Below are positions 1 to 8,572 of a DNA stretch of 64,000 bases, one piece after another. A program made the translations under genes and the position numbers. The first letter of the stretch is position 1, and each line of letters starts with the position of its first letter. The DNA comes from Lewinellaceae bacterium (lineage in GTDB: Bacteria > Bacteroidota > Bacteroidia > Chitinophagales > Saprospiraceae). The stretch spans positions 2,356,001 to 2,420,000 of the forward strand of contig JACJYR010000001.1 in NCBI GenBank assembly GCA_020636005.1, in the 5' to 3' direction. Under the pieces are notes generated by a model, which worked only from the letters and a program-made list of their open reading frames with translations, had not been told where the DNA came from and did not search any database.

Positions 1-3000
1 TCGAGGGCTGTGTAAAGGCTCAGGCGCTCCTGCACGGCGCTCACATAGTCGTCGGGGATGAGCATTTCCACGTCGGTGTCGATCACCACGTCCCTGACGT
101 AGCTTTTCTTTTTGTCAAACTCTTCTTTGAATAGGTCTTTGAAATCCGTCTCTTTCAATTCCTGCACGGCTTCCTCGAGGATTCGCTGAAAAGTTTCGTA
201 GCCAATATCGGCGATGAAGCCGCTTTGTTCTGCGCCGAGCAGGTTGCCCGCCCCCCGGATGTCGAGGTCGCGCATGGCGATTTCAAAACCGCTGCCCAGA
301 TCGCTGAATTCCTCAATGGTCTTCAGGCGCTTGCGGGCGTCGTGCGTGAGCACCGAGGTCGGTGGGCAAAAAAGGTAGCAAAACGCCTTTTTGTTCGATC
401 GCCCGATGCGCCCCCGCAGTTGGTGGAGGTCGCTGAGGCCAAATAGGTGTGCGTCGTTGATGATCATCGTGTTGGCGTTGGGGATGTCCAGGCCAGTCTC
501 GATGATGTTGGTGCAGGCGAGCACGTCGAATTTTTTATCAATAAAATCTATCAGCGTAGATTCCAGCGTGTCGCTTTCCATTTGGCCGTGCGCCAGTTGC
601 ACGTCCACATCGGGGCAGAGGCGCTTGATGAGGGCGGTGATGTCGGGCAGCGTTTTCACCCGGTTGTGGACGAAAAAAACCTGCCCGCCCCGGTACACTT
701 CCTTGTAGATGGCATCCTTGATCACCTCTTCGCTGAATACCCTCATTTCCGTATGAATAGGTTGCCGGTTGGGCGGTGGCGTGCGGATGATGGAAAGGTC
801 GCGGGCGGCCATCAGGCTGAACTGCAGGGTGCGGGGGATGGGCGTTGCCGTGAGGGTCAGGGTGTCCACGTTCACTTTCAGGTTGCGCAGTTTCTCCTTG
901 GCCGTCACGCCGAACTTTTGTTCTTCATCAATCACCAGCAGGCCGAGGTCTTTAAATTTCACCTCCTTGCTCAGCAGGGCGTGCGTACCGATGATGATGT
1001 CCACTTTGCCCTCTTTCAGTTTTTCAAAAATCTCCTTTTTCTCCTTGGCGCTTTTGAAACGGTTGACGTATTCGATGTTCAGTTCAAACTCGGCCAAGCG
1101 CTCGGAAAAAGTCTTGTAGTGCTGCAGGGCAAGGATGGTGGTCGGCACGAGCACGGCTACCTGCTTGCCGTCTGTCACAGCCTTGAACGCGCCCCGGATG
1201 GCCACTTCTGTTTTCCCAAAACCCACATCGCCGCAGATGAGCCGGTCCATCGGGTGGGGCTTCATCATGTCCTCTTTTACGTCAATGGTCGCCTTTTCCT
1301 GGTCGGGCGTGTCCTCGTAGATGAAGGAGGCTTCGAGTTCCGTTTGCAGGTAGTTGTCGGGCGGGAAGGCGTGGCCCTGGGCGGCCTTGCGCAGGGCGTA
1401 GAGCTTGATGAGTTCCTTCGCTATGTCCTTGACCTTCTTCTTGGCCTTGTTTTTCAGGGTTTGCCAGGTGTCGGAGCCCAGCTTGCTGAGCGAGGGGGGC
1501 GTACCGTCCTTGCTGGTGTAGCGGGAGATTTTGTGCAGCGAGTTGATGCTCACATAGAGCACATCGTTGTTTTTGTAAAAAATGCGCACCGACTCCTGCG
1601 TGTGGCCGTTTACGGTTATTTTCTCCAAACCGGAATAGCGCCCCACGCCGTGGTCAATATGCACCACGAAGTCGCCGGGCTGCAGTTCCCGCAACAGTTT
1701 CAGGTTCAGCGCTTTGTCCGCTGTGAAGCCCTGCCGCAGGCGGTAGTGGTGGTGGCGCTGGAAAATCTGGTGGTCGGTGTAGCAGGCGATGTTGAGGTCC
1801 AAGTCCACAAAGCCTTCGTTGATGGCCTTCATCACCGGCTCGAACTTCACCTGGGCGTCCAGATCCTCGAAAATGGCGTAGAAGCGCTCAATCTGTTTGG
1901 GGTTGTCCGTGAAAATGAAATTTTCGATGCCCTTTGCCACATTGCCGTTCAGGTCTTCGATGAGCAGCGAGAAGTTTTTGTTGAAACTGGGCTGGGTCCT
2001 GCCTTGGAAAATGAGAGCATGAGAGAAGGAGAGAATGAGAGGATTTTGAGGTTCGGCTGATCCGGACTGCTGATTGGAGACTGTGGACTGAAGACTAATT
2101 ATATTGAATTTACGGATGTCCTCAATGACCTCGTGGGGGCGGATGAAGGCACGGTCGCGGAAGATTTCGCCCAGTTCGCTGTCGTCCAGCAGGGGAAGGG
2201 TTTTGGCGAACTTTTCTGCTTCTTCAAAGCACTTTTGCAGTTGCTCCACCAGCCCCTCGAAATCTTTGACCCACACCACCGTTTCTGGTTTCAACACACC
2301 GAACAGCGACACTTTCTGTTCCCGGTTGAACTTGGTGTTGATGTTCGGCACAATGGAAACCCTCGCAATGTTCTGTACTGACAACTGCGTGAGCGGGTCG
2401 AAGGTGCGGATGCTCTCCACGTCTTCGTCGAACAACTCCACCCGGTATGGGTAGTCATTTCCGTAGGAAAAAATATCAATGATGGCCCCCCGGATAGAAA
2501 ACTGCCCTGGCTCATAGACGAAGTCTTCCCGCCGGAAGCCATATTCCACCAGCATTTCTATAATAAAATCCACATCCAGTTTTGCGCCTTGCGCTATTTC
2601 CATGCGGGCCTGTTCCAGCACCTGCGGGGCCACTACTTTTTCAAATAAAGCCTCCGGATAGGTGACAAGAATTTCGGGTGAGGCCGTGGGGGAGATGATT
2701 TTGTTGATGGCCTCCGTGCGCTCCAGTACATTGGTGTTGTTCAGTTCCTCGAAATACAGCGGGCGCTTGAAGGAGTCGGGGAAAAAGCGGACGGGCTTTT
2801 TTTCGAGGAGGTTGGCGAGGTTGTTTTGAAAATAGGCGGCCTCTTCCTTGTCGTTGGCAATAAACAATTGTGGTCGGGGATCGGCCAGGTAAGCGCCGGC
2901 AAAGACAAAGGATTCCTGCGCGCCGGCCAACCCTGAGAGGCGGACGGCGGACGGCGGACGGCGGTCGGCGGAGCGGAGTGCTTCGACCAGTTTACTGGTG

Positions 3001-3047
3001 CGCCGGTCGTCCCGGTAGAGGGCAAGGATGCGGTCGAGGTTGGTCAC
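1..3047 (-). CDS. mfd: Transcription-repair coupling factor Mfd (3' end beyond window)
   Basis: Mfd is a DNA translocase that removes RNA polymerase stalled at lesions and recruits UvrA. The frame is open from GTG at 3047 to the window edge, about 1015 codons of a family usually near 1150 residues, so the C-terminal D7 region is missing. The N-terminal UvrB-like part is visible. The RNA-polymerase-interacting region (VVHIDHGVGRYSGLEK) precedes the helicase motor, which has Walker A GDVGFGKTEVA near residue 606, a DEEQ box, TATPIPRTLQ, and the motif VI-type QLRGRIGRS. TTG at 3056 is an alternative start. A TACCTTTGC promoter-like box ends only 5 bases before the GTG, so the message may be nearly leaderless. 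Two oddities are in-frame low-complexity peptides at about residues 318-350 and 25-36 that look like repeat insertions. Identity is certain; the start is not. Confidence 0.95.
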   Translation of the reverse strand, partial: MTNLDRILALYRDDRRTSKLVEALRSADRRPPSAVRLSGLAGAQESFVFAGAYLADPRPQLFIANDKEEAAYFQNNLANLLEKKPVRFFPDSFKRPLYFEELNNTNVLERTEAINKIISPTASPEILVTYPEALFEKVVAPQVLEQARMEIAQGAKLDVDFIIEMLVEYGFRREDFVYEPGQFSIRGAIIDIFSYGNDYPYRVELFDEDVESIRTFDPLTQLSVQNIARVSIVPNINTKFNREQKVSLFGVLKPETVVWVKDFEGLVEQLQKCFEEAEKFAKTLPLLDDSELGEIFRDRAFIRPHEVIEDIRKFNIISLQSTVSNQQSGSAEPQNPLILSFSHALIFQGRTQPSFNKNFSLLIEDLNGNVAKGIENFIFTDNPKQIERFYAIFEDLDAQVKFEPVMKAINEGFVDLDLNIACYTDHQIFQRHHHYRLRQGFTADKALNLKLLRELQPGDFVVHIDHGVGRYSGLEKITVNGHTQESVRIFYKNNDVLYVSINSLHKISRYTSKDGTPPSLSKLGSDTWQTLKNKAKKKVKDIAKELIKLYALRKAAQGHAFPPDNYLQTELEASFIYEDTPDQEKATIDVKEDMMKPHPMDRLICGDVGFGKTEVAIRGAFKAVTDGKQVAVLVPTTILALQHYKTFSERLAEFELNIEYVNRFKSAKEKKEIFEKLKEGKVDIIIGTHALLSKEVKFKDLGLLVIDEEQKFGVTAKEKLRNLKVNVDTLTLTATPIPRTLQFSLMAARDLSIIRTPPPNRQPIHTEMRVFSEEVIKDAIYKEVYRGGQVFFVHNRVKTLPDITALIKRLCPDVDVQLAHGQMESDTLESTLIDFIDKKFDVLACTNIIETGLDIPNANTMIINDAHLFGLSDLHQLRGRIGRSNKKAFCYLFCPPTSVLTHDARKRLKTIEEFSDLGSGFEIAMRDLDIRGAGNLLGAEQSGFIADIGYETFQRILEEAVQELKETDFKDLFKEEFDKKKSYVRDVVIDTDVEMLIPDDYVSAVQERLSLYTAL
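1998..2096 (-). repeat. Repeat-like in-frame insertion in mfd
   Basis: Mfd residues 318-350 (SLQSTVSNQQ ... IFQGR) are built from short periodic DNA words. On the plus strand these are AGAGCATGAGAGAAGGAGAG-like at 2016-2040 and variants of CAGTCnnCAGTC at 2066-2096. The flanks (EDIRKFNI before, TQPSFNKNFSLL after) read as normal Mfd. The stretch keeps the frame and holds no stop. I infer that an intergenic-type repeat entered a tolerant loop. Confidence 0.6.
2939..2975. repeat. GGCGGAC-type short repeat inside mfd
   Basis: Tandem seven-base units (GGCGGAC, slightly degenerate) fall inside the 5' end of mfd and encode an Arg/Pro/Ala-rich peptide (ADRRPPSAVR) near residues 27-36, just before the conserved GLAGAQESFVFAGA segment. 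It may be an expanded or inserted repeat in the N-terminal linker. Confidence 0.55.
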
Positions 3048-3052
3048 GGGCG

Positions 3053-3061
3053 GCAAAGGTA
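3053..3061 (-). promoter_or_regulatory. TAnnTTTG promoter box for mfd (candidate)
   Basis: On the minus strand the sequence is TACCTTTGC, matching the Bacteroidota -7 box. It ends 5 bases before the GTG start. No good TTTG box lies at the usual distance, so this is a weak call. Confidence 0.3.
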
Positions 3062-3434
3062 AGGGGAAGGTGTTATAGTCTTTGGGGGTGCTGCCGAAAT
3101 ATTTTGGCCCTGCCAATTGTCAGCCTCTATGCATTTGCTTTTTGGTAAATGTTAAATTTCCTATCACCGCCCTTTTCGGTCTTTTATTTTTAGTTGGGAT
3201 GGGCTACCTTACACTCCATCTATAAGCTTCTTGTCAATACGTACCTTTGAATACACCGATTACGCAGTGACTTCTGGACGAATTTTACACACCTGCCCGA
3301 TGAGACCGTAGAACGACCGCCGTGGAGCCGCCCCGTAAAAACGACGACCACGCTACCCGCTACTTTTGATGCCTCCGACCTGTAATTCCTGAATCTTTTG
3401 ATTTTTCCTTCCTAAATTTTTTAAACCTTCTGAC
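3062..3434. other. Intergenic region between mfd and a T9SS gene
   Basis: This is the divergent gap between mfd (minus) and the T9SS gene (plus). It holds two TAnnTTTG-like boxes on the plus strand, TACCTTTGA at 3242 and TACTTTTGA at 3361. Neither has a convincing -33 partner. I see no RNA gene. Confidence 0.5.
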
Positions 3435-3459
3435 ATGAATAAGATACTTTCTCTTTTCG

Positions 3460-5283
3460 GTGTGCCGACACACACACACACACACGACGTGTGAAAATTG
3501 TTTTCTGTTCAATCCCATCATTGCCCAGATATGCCCCTATTTCTTTCTTTTTATGACTTTCAGCCTATCCCTACACTCCCAAACCATCCAGGTTGGTTGT
3601 GACGAGCAGAATTGCGGTGGACTTTGCTACCAATTTACCAGCCCATTCGGCCCGGAAATTTTCCAGCAATGGGATTTTGGGGACGGTACTTCGATGTCTT
3701 GTTACTGTTCAGCTGTGGAACATTGCTATACCAATGTAAATACTTATGCCAACATAAATGGCACGACTACCGTAACTTTAACAGTACCAGGTATCGGACA
3801 ATGGACCGCCAACCTAACACATGCCAACTGCCAGCAAGGCATTTTCATTGGGAACACAGATGGTTCTGTTTCAAATTTGACAGATTTTACCTCCCTCCCC
3901 GGAACCTCTTTCACGGGCTCTGGCTTATCTAACAGAGTTTATGTATATGGAAGGGTAAACGTAAACAAAAGCTTTACTTTTACTTCCGCACAGATAGCGG
4001 TTTCACCGGGCGGTGGCTTTAATGTCTTTCATCACCGGGTATTGTCACTCCTTCAATCAACAACCGTTGGCGTTGCAGATGAATGTCCCTGCATGTGGCG
4101 GGGAATTGATGTTTACACGTTAGGGGTTTTGAGAACAGGACGGGCGGCTTTGAAGGATGCCCTCTACGCAGTGCGGCCTTTTAGCAGTTCGAACATCTCG
4201 CTTAACCTCACAGCTTTTTCAGACAACTATATAGGCATAATGGGGATAGGGGATTTCATCATCCCGGACGGTGCAAATACTTTTTCCGCCAACACATTTA
4301 CAACCACAAGTGGCCTTAAAGGCTGGTGCAACCCAGAGGTGGTCGCAGATCCATTTTACCCAAGCGGGAGCCAATTCTTCCAGCAGTTGGGCTGGGCGGG
4401 AGTTTACCTTGAGGACGTCAATAATTTCAGGGTGCCAGCTACCACTGCTGTGGTCAACACGTTTGACGGCCTCCACAATGGGATTTTTATGGTCAACTCT
4501 AATGCCCAGTCTGTGACCGGTGGGCAGTCTCAGCCAGGCATCCGGATGTGCCGCTTCCGGAACATGCTACGGGGCAGCTATCCTGTCAACTTAGGCGGGC
4601 ATGGCATTTACTTTCTCGACAATGAAGGCTCCCATTTCTTGGATCAACAGGGCCTTGGCCAAACCCTTTCCGGCAATCCTACCTTTGACGGGTGCGAGGT
4701 GGGCATCTATGCCGAATCCGTAGGCGGCGCTGCCGGAAGTACAGTGACAGGCCGGCAAAATTTCATGTCAACGGTGGAGACTGGTATCCGCATCCAAAGC
4801 GTCAAGGGCAATATCACTTCCACCCTTACCGATAACGAAATACATTCCGAAGTTGATTATGGGCACGACCCGGAGGGGAGCGCCGGGATTTGGCTGGAAG
4901 ACAAAAATACCGCCCTAACCACCCATCTGGTGGAAAACAACCGTATCACTGTAAATCAGCCTGTACCGAAACCTGGCTTCGGCATCATCCTGCGGGGAAA
5001 TTTTGACATGATCCCGGATGCCAACAATGTGACTATCCGAAACAACCCCGACATTACGATACAGGCCGGCCGGAGTTGCATCCACGTTACCCAATACCAT
5101 TTAGTGGACATCCATAACAATAAATACCCTGAATGCGCAGCTCCCGTCAGGGGGCGGGCTGTATGGTGTGTATATGGGCGGGGGGTTCCAAAACTTAATC
5201 CATTGCAATATTATCACAGGGCCAGTGGCCACAGGGACTTTGAACCCAACAATAGATGCCATGCGGTACAATGCCTCCATTGA
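3460..5283 (+). CDS. T9SS-type secreted beta-helix protein, N-terminal part (frameshifted)
   Basis: This is the N-terminal portion of a large secreted protein. A hydrophobic export-like segment (PYFFLFMTFSLSLHSQ) is followed by a PKD-like fold (WDFGDGTS near residue 85) and a long Asn/Gly-rich region typical of right-handed parallel beta-helices. The open frame starts at GTG 3460. The natural-looking start ATG 3435 (MNKILSLFGV) is out of frame because of the (AC)9 tract at 3468-3485. After about 5129 the frame runs into unrelated residues and stops at 5283, while the sensible continuation lies in the next frame (next entry). One extra C in the CCC at 5127-5129 would explain the break: removing it joins HNNKY to LNAQLPSGGGLYGVYM. 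Ligand unknown. The gene may be a pseudogene, be phase variable, or carry a sequencing error. Confidence 0.7.
   Translation: MCRHTHTHTTCENCFLFNPIIAQICPYFFLFMTFSLSLHSQTIQVGCDEQNCGGLCYQFTSPFGPEIFQQWDFGDGTSMSCYCSAVEHCYTNVNTYANINGTTTVTLTVPGIGQWTANLTHANCQQGIFIGNTDGSVSNLTDFTSLPGTSFTGSGLSNRVYVYGRVNVNKSFTFTSAQIAVSPGGGFNVFHHRVLSLLQSTTVGVADECPCMWRGIDVYTLGVLRTGRAALKDALYAVRPFSSSNISLNLTAFSDNYIGIMGIGDFIIPDGANTFSANTFTTTSGLKGWCNPEVVADPFYPSGSQFFQQLGWAGVYLEDVNNFRVPATTAVVNTFDGLHNGIFMVNSNAQSVTGGQSQPGIRMCRFRNMLRGSYPVNLGGHGIYFLDNEGSHFLDQQGLGQTLSGNPTFDGCEVGIYAESVGGAAGSTVTGRQNFMSTVETGIRIQSVKGNITSTLTDNEIHSEVDYGHDPEGSAGIWLEDKNTALTTHLVENNRITVNQPVPKPGFGIILRGNFDMIPDANNVTIRNNPDITIQAGRSCIHVTQYHLVDIHNNKYPECAAPVRGRAVWCVYGRGVPKLNPLQYYHRASGHRDFEPNNRCHAVQCLH
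3468..3485. repeat. (AC)9 dinucleotide tract in 5' coding region
   Basis: Nine AC units lie 33 bases after ATG 3435. In the present length the ATG frame ends at a TGA at 3492. Gaining one unit or losing two would join ATG 3435 to the downstream frame. This is a candidate slipped-strand switch. Confidence 0.75.
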
Positions 5284-6610
5284 CAATATCATTTATGATA
5301 ACCTCACTGTAAATTTTGAAAAAGGCACTGCTTTTCAAGGCACTTGTGGGATGAATGTGGATTTTAGGTGCAATCATTTTGCAGGCACACAACGCAATGG
5401 GTTATATTATACCGGTTCTGCCATAACTGGGCTACAAGCGAATAAAGGAAATACTTGGGAAGGAACCTATTTAGACTTTGCAGCCAAACATGATGGAGGC
5501 AATCCTATTTCAAACCAATACTGGGCAAGGCCAGGCACGATTGAATTCCCCCCGTCTATTAACACCACTAACTGGTTTTTTAACTCAACTATCCTTCCAC
5601 CGTGCCCGGCAGACCCCAACTGCAATTCATTCTTCGCTGGCGAAATATTGAATTATGGTGATTCTATCATAGCTGATGGCGGCATGGGTGGTACGGACGG
5701 CATGATGTGGTCGGCTGAAAAATACCTTTACACCAAGTTGAAGGACAACCCTTCCCTGCTCACAGGCAATGCGATGATGCAGTCATTTGTAGATGCGAAG
5801 GCGAATACACCGATGGGGCATTTTTACGAAATAGGGAAAGGTGTGCAATCCTTATATGAAATCGAAAGTAGTGTAAAGGCAATCCTTGACGCCAACACAG
5901 CGGCCATCCAATCGGGCATAGAACAAATGCAGGCGATAGATGCTGCGCTCCCGGAAGACCCTTCCTCTCTCCAATATGAAACACTGTTGGAAGATCGCCA
6001 GGATTTGTTGGACGTCATCCTAACGAAAAACCTGGAAAATGAAGCTATCTATACCGCCCTGCACGATGCAAGGGTGCAGGCTGCCGAAAGCCTGCTCACT
6101 GATAATGCTGCAATTTCAGCAACGGAAACCTTTGAACTCAACGAGCAGCAATTCTTCGACATTTTCCTGAACACCGTGGGTAAGGATAATGTACAGGCCA
6201 GCCCAGCCCAGTTGCAGGCCCTGGAAAACATGGCCCTGCAATGCCCGGAAGAAGGCGGGAGGGCCGTCCACTGGGCTATAGGGCTGTATGGCAACCTGAC
6301 AAGCACGACCATTGAGGCACAGGAATGTGAAATCGGCTTGCGGGAAGGCAAGCAGCAAAAAATAGAGGTGAATGCTTTTACCCTGTCCCCAAATCCAACT
6401 GCTGGCACCTGCCGGGTTGAATACCAGTTAGAAAAAGGCAGTGCAGGTGAAATTGTTGTATTGGATCAAACTGGGAGGATAGCCGCAATGTATCCTATCT
6501 CCAGCCAAACAGGCACTTTGGAACTGGACAACCTGCCCGCTGGGATCTATTTCGTTAGGCTAACGGTGGACGGCGATTTCCATAAAATAGAAAAACTGGT
6601 CAAATTTTAA
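5168..6610 (+). CDS. T9SS-type secreted beta-helix protein, C-terminal part (frameshifted)
   Basis: This continues the gene above in the next frame. The reading is sensible from about 5123 (LNAQLPSGGG) and is open from ATG 5168. It contains more beta-helix-like sequence, then an alpha-helical, Gln/Glu-rich segment (about residues 180-370 of this part). It ends in a T9SS type A sorting domain with the LSPNPTAGTCRVEY motif, LPAGIYFVRL and a terminal LVKF. Such tails direct export through the T9SS and attachment at the cell surface. A strong hairpin terminator follows at 6625. Alone, this fragment has no signal peptide and could not be secreted, which supports treating both parts as one gene. 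Confidence 0.75.
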   Translation: MYMGGGFQNLIHCNIITGPVATGTLNPTIDAMRYNASIDNIIYDNLTVNFEKGTAFQGTCGMNVDFRCNHFAGTQRNGLYYTGSAITGLQANKGNTWEGTYLDFAAKHDGGNPISNQYWARPGTIEFPPSINTTNWFFNSTILPPCPADPNCNSFFAGEILNYGDSIIADGGMGGTDGMMWSAEKYLYTKLKDNPSLLTGNAMMQSFVDAKANTPMGHFYEIGKGVQSLYEIESSVKAILDANTAAIQSGIEQMQAIDAALPEDPSSLQYETLLEDRQDLLDVILTKNLENEAIYTALHDARVQAAESLLTDNAAISATETFELNEQQFFDIFLNTVGKDNVQASPAQLQALENMALQCPEEGGRAVHWAIGLYGNLTSTTIEAQECEIGLREGKQQKIEVNAFTLSPNPTAGTCRVEYQLEKGSAGEIVVLDQTGRIAAMYPISSQTGTLELDNLPAGIYFVRLTVDGDFHKIEKLVKF

Positions 6611-6624
6611 AGGATAACAACCAT

Positions 6625-6676
6625 AGGGGCCATGCAACGAAGGGATTCCAATCTGTCTTTGCATGGCCTCTTTTTC
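6625..6676 (+). terminator. Rho-independent terminator
   Basis: A 13-bp stem (AGGGGCCATGCAA with TTGCATGGCCTCT, one wobble pair) has a 21-base loop and is followed by T5. It ends the upstream T9SS gene and covers the upstream ATG at 6663. This favours ATG 6696 as the start of the next gene. Confidence 0.8.
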
Positions 6677-6695
6677 TCTGCCAATTCTTCAAATC

Positions 6696-8258
6696 ATGAA
6701 ACATATACTTTTGCTCATTGCCTGTCTCCATATTTTTTTAGCTCATGGCCAAAAGCATGACTATATATGGACTATAAGCCATACCTTGGGTGAACCATTG
6801 GCTTCGGAGTTGGACTTCAATCATGATCCTCCATTATCTGTTCCTGTAGAAAGGGAGATGTACCTTGGCGGGGGAACAAACGCCTCTCTTTGCGATAAAG
6901 ATGGAAACCTGCTTGCCTACACGAACGGGATTTGGATTGCAAATAAGCTAGGGGAATTAATGGAAAACGGAGACAGTATTAACTCAGGCGCATGGGCTAA
7001 TGCCAGCGCAGCCGCAGGAGTAAGTTATCTTGTCCCTCAAGGTGCTTTTTTTCTGCCCATGCCAAATAACCCTGACCGCTATTGCCTGTTCCACATGTTC
7101 ATTGATTTAACGCCTATTACAGCCTCCCAGACTAAACTCTTATATTCTGTAATTGACTTTGGCTATAATGGTGGCTTGGGCAAAGTCCTGGAAAAAAACA
7201 TCACCCTAATTGAGGGGGATGAGTTTCTCAATTTCAACCAGGCCACTGCTGTGCGCCACGGCAATGGGCGTGATTGGTGGGTCATATTGCCCCACCACAT
7301 GAAACCTGTCTATTACCGTTTCCTTCTCACGCCCGATGGTGTGTCTGGCCCATGGGAGCAGAGCGGCATTGGGTTCAAAGGGCCTTCGGAAAACTTTTTT
7401 GATTATGCCTACGGTCAAAGGATATTTACGCTTGACGGCGCTAAGTTTGCTGATTATGACCAGTTCAACTATATACAATTATTCGACTTTGACCGGTGCT
7501 CCGGGCTATTGAGCAATCCTGTTCTTATAGATCACACCCTAACCGCAAATGGCCCAAGCACTGTGGCTCAAGGTGTTGCCTTTTCACCTTCCGGAAGGTT
7601 TTTGTACATAAGCAGATTCAAGGACTTCAATGAGCCTGATGCTGACATAGAACTTGTTCAATACGACACGGAAGCAAATGATATAACCGCTTCCGAAACC
7701 ATATTGGCCTCTTGTTTCTCCCCTGTACCATATACATGTGGCATGTCAAACATGCTGCTTGGCCCCGATGGTAAAATTTATATTGCCGATTACGATTCCA
7801 TGGCTTTTGATGTTGTCCACCATCCCGATGCAGTGGGCAATGCTTGTGATTTTGAATATGGCGGGTATGAATTCTCTGTGAGCTATCCCAATACTTGGCT
7901 GCCCTATTACCCAAACTACCGCCTGTACGACGTGCCGGACAGCCCCTGCGATACCTTGGGGATAGATGCGCCTGTCACAAGTATTGATCAGGTAAAAGAA
8001 AGGGGCAAGCAAATTCAGGTATTTCCCAATCCGGCTACAGATGTATTGCAATTGGCCTCCTTTTCCGATAAACCGATATCCGGCATATTTCTTTTGTACA
8101 ACAGCATTGGTCAGCAAACAAGGCAATGGAACTTGGATGCAGAAAGACCCACCCACAAATTCACGTTAGATGATTTTTCTAATGGAATTTATTATTGGGA
8201 ACTTAGGCCAAGAGACGGTCATGCCGTGCAGACAGGAAAGGTTATTATCAACCGGTAA
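6696..8258 (+). CDS. T9SS-sorted secreted beta-propeller-like protein
   Basis: The 520-residue protein begins with a clear signal peptide (MKHILLLIACLHIFLAHG). The body has repeated blade-like segments with aromatic and Asp-rich turns (GVAFSPSGRFLYISRF, LLGPDGKIYIADYDS), typical of WD40/PQQ-like propellers in Bacteroidota surface proteins. The C-terminus is a T9SS type A domain (VFPNPATDVLQLAS ... GIYYWELRPRDG ... KVIINR). ATG 6696 was chosen over 6663 because it begins the signal peptide and because the terminator lies on 6663. Binding partner unknown. Confidence 0.8.
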   Translation: MKHILLLIACLHIFLAHGQKHDYIWTISHTLGEPLASELDFNHDPPLSVPVEREMYLGGGTNASLCDKDGNLLAYTNGIWIANKLGELMENGDSINSGAWANASAAAGVSYLVPQGAFFLPMPNNPDRYCLFHMFIDLTPITASQTKLLYSVIDFGYNGGLGKVLEKNITLIEGDEFLNFNQATAVRHGNGRDWWVILPHHMKPVYYRFLLTPDGVSGPWEQSGIGFKGPSENFFDYAYGQRIFTLDGAKFADYDQFNYIQLFDFDRCSGLLSNPVLIDHTLTANGPSTVAQGVAFSPSGRFLYISRFKDFNEPDADIELVQYDTEANDITASETILASCFSPVPYTCGMSNMLLGPDGKIYIADYDSMAFDVVHHPDAVGNACDFEYGGYEFSVSYPNTWLPYYPNYRLYDVPDSPCDTLGIDAPVTSIDQVKERGKQIQVFPNPATDVLQLASFSDKPISGIFLLYNSIGQQTRQWNLDAERPTHKFTLDDFSNGIYYWELRPRDGHAVQTGKVIINR

Positions 8259-8572
8259 GGTTGTCGTTTACCCGTTGTAAAAAAAACTGCATTTTACTAT
8301 CTGTCCCATGCAAAAAAAAGCAAAACCTGTCTGCTTGCAGTTTAAACACTGCTAACCACTGTGGGTGGACGAATAGCAGATGAAAGTACCAGGCGTTAGC
8401 AATTTGCAGCGCTGGCATACATCCCTGTTCCTTCAGGGCAGGGTTTCGCCGAAAAGTAAGTTTATGTCAGTGTGACGTTGTTGCGGTAAACTTTACATTT
8501 GCCCCACTTTTTACCGGCCTAAAAAAGGGTTGAATCGAACAGCCTATTCACGACCGTTCCCTCCAACAATAA
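8259..8572 (+). other. Intergenic region upstream of ktrB
   Basis: No gene is visible in these 314 bases. A short GC-rich hairpin-like stretch lies at about 8430-8450. I looked for a c-di-AMP (ydaO-type) riboswitch because of the potassium transporter downstream, but I could not see its conserved core. Confidence 0.4.

Noticed and set aside
447..2060. 537-codon open frame on the plus strand
   Set aside because: It lies opposite mfd, whose minus-strand translation has the full helicase motif set. The plus product is His/Val/Gly-rich with no recognisable domain.
8259..8572. Possible c-di-AMP riboswitch before the potassium transporter
   Set aside because: The conserved ydaO core sequence is not visible.
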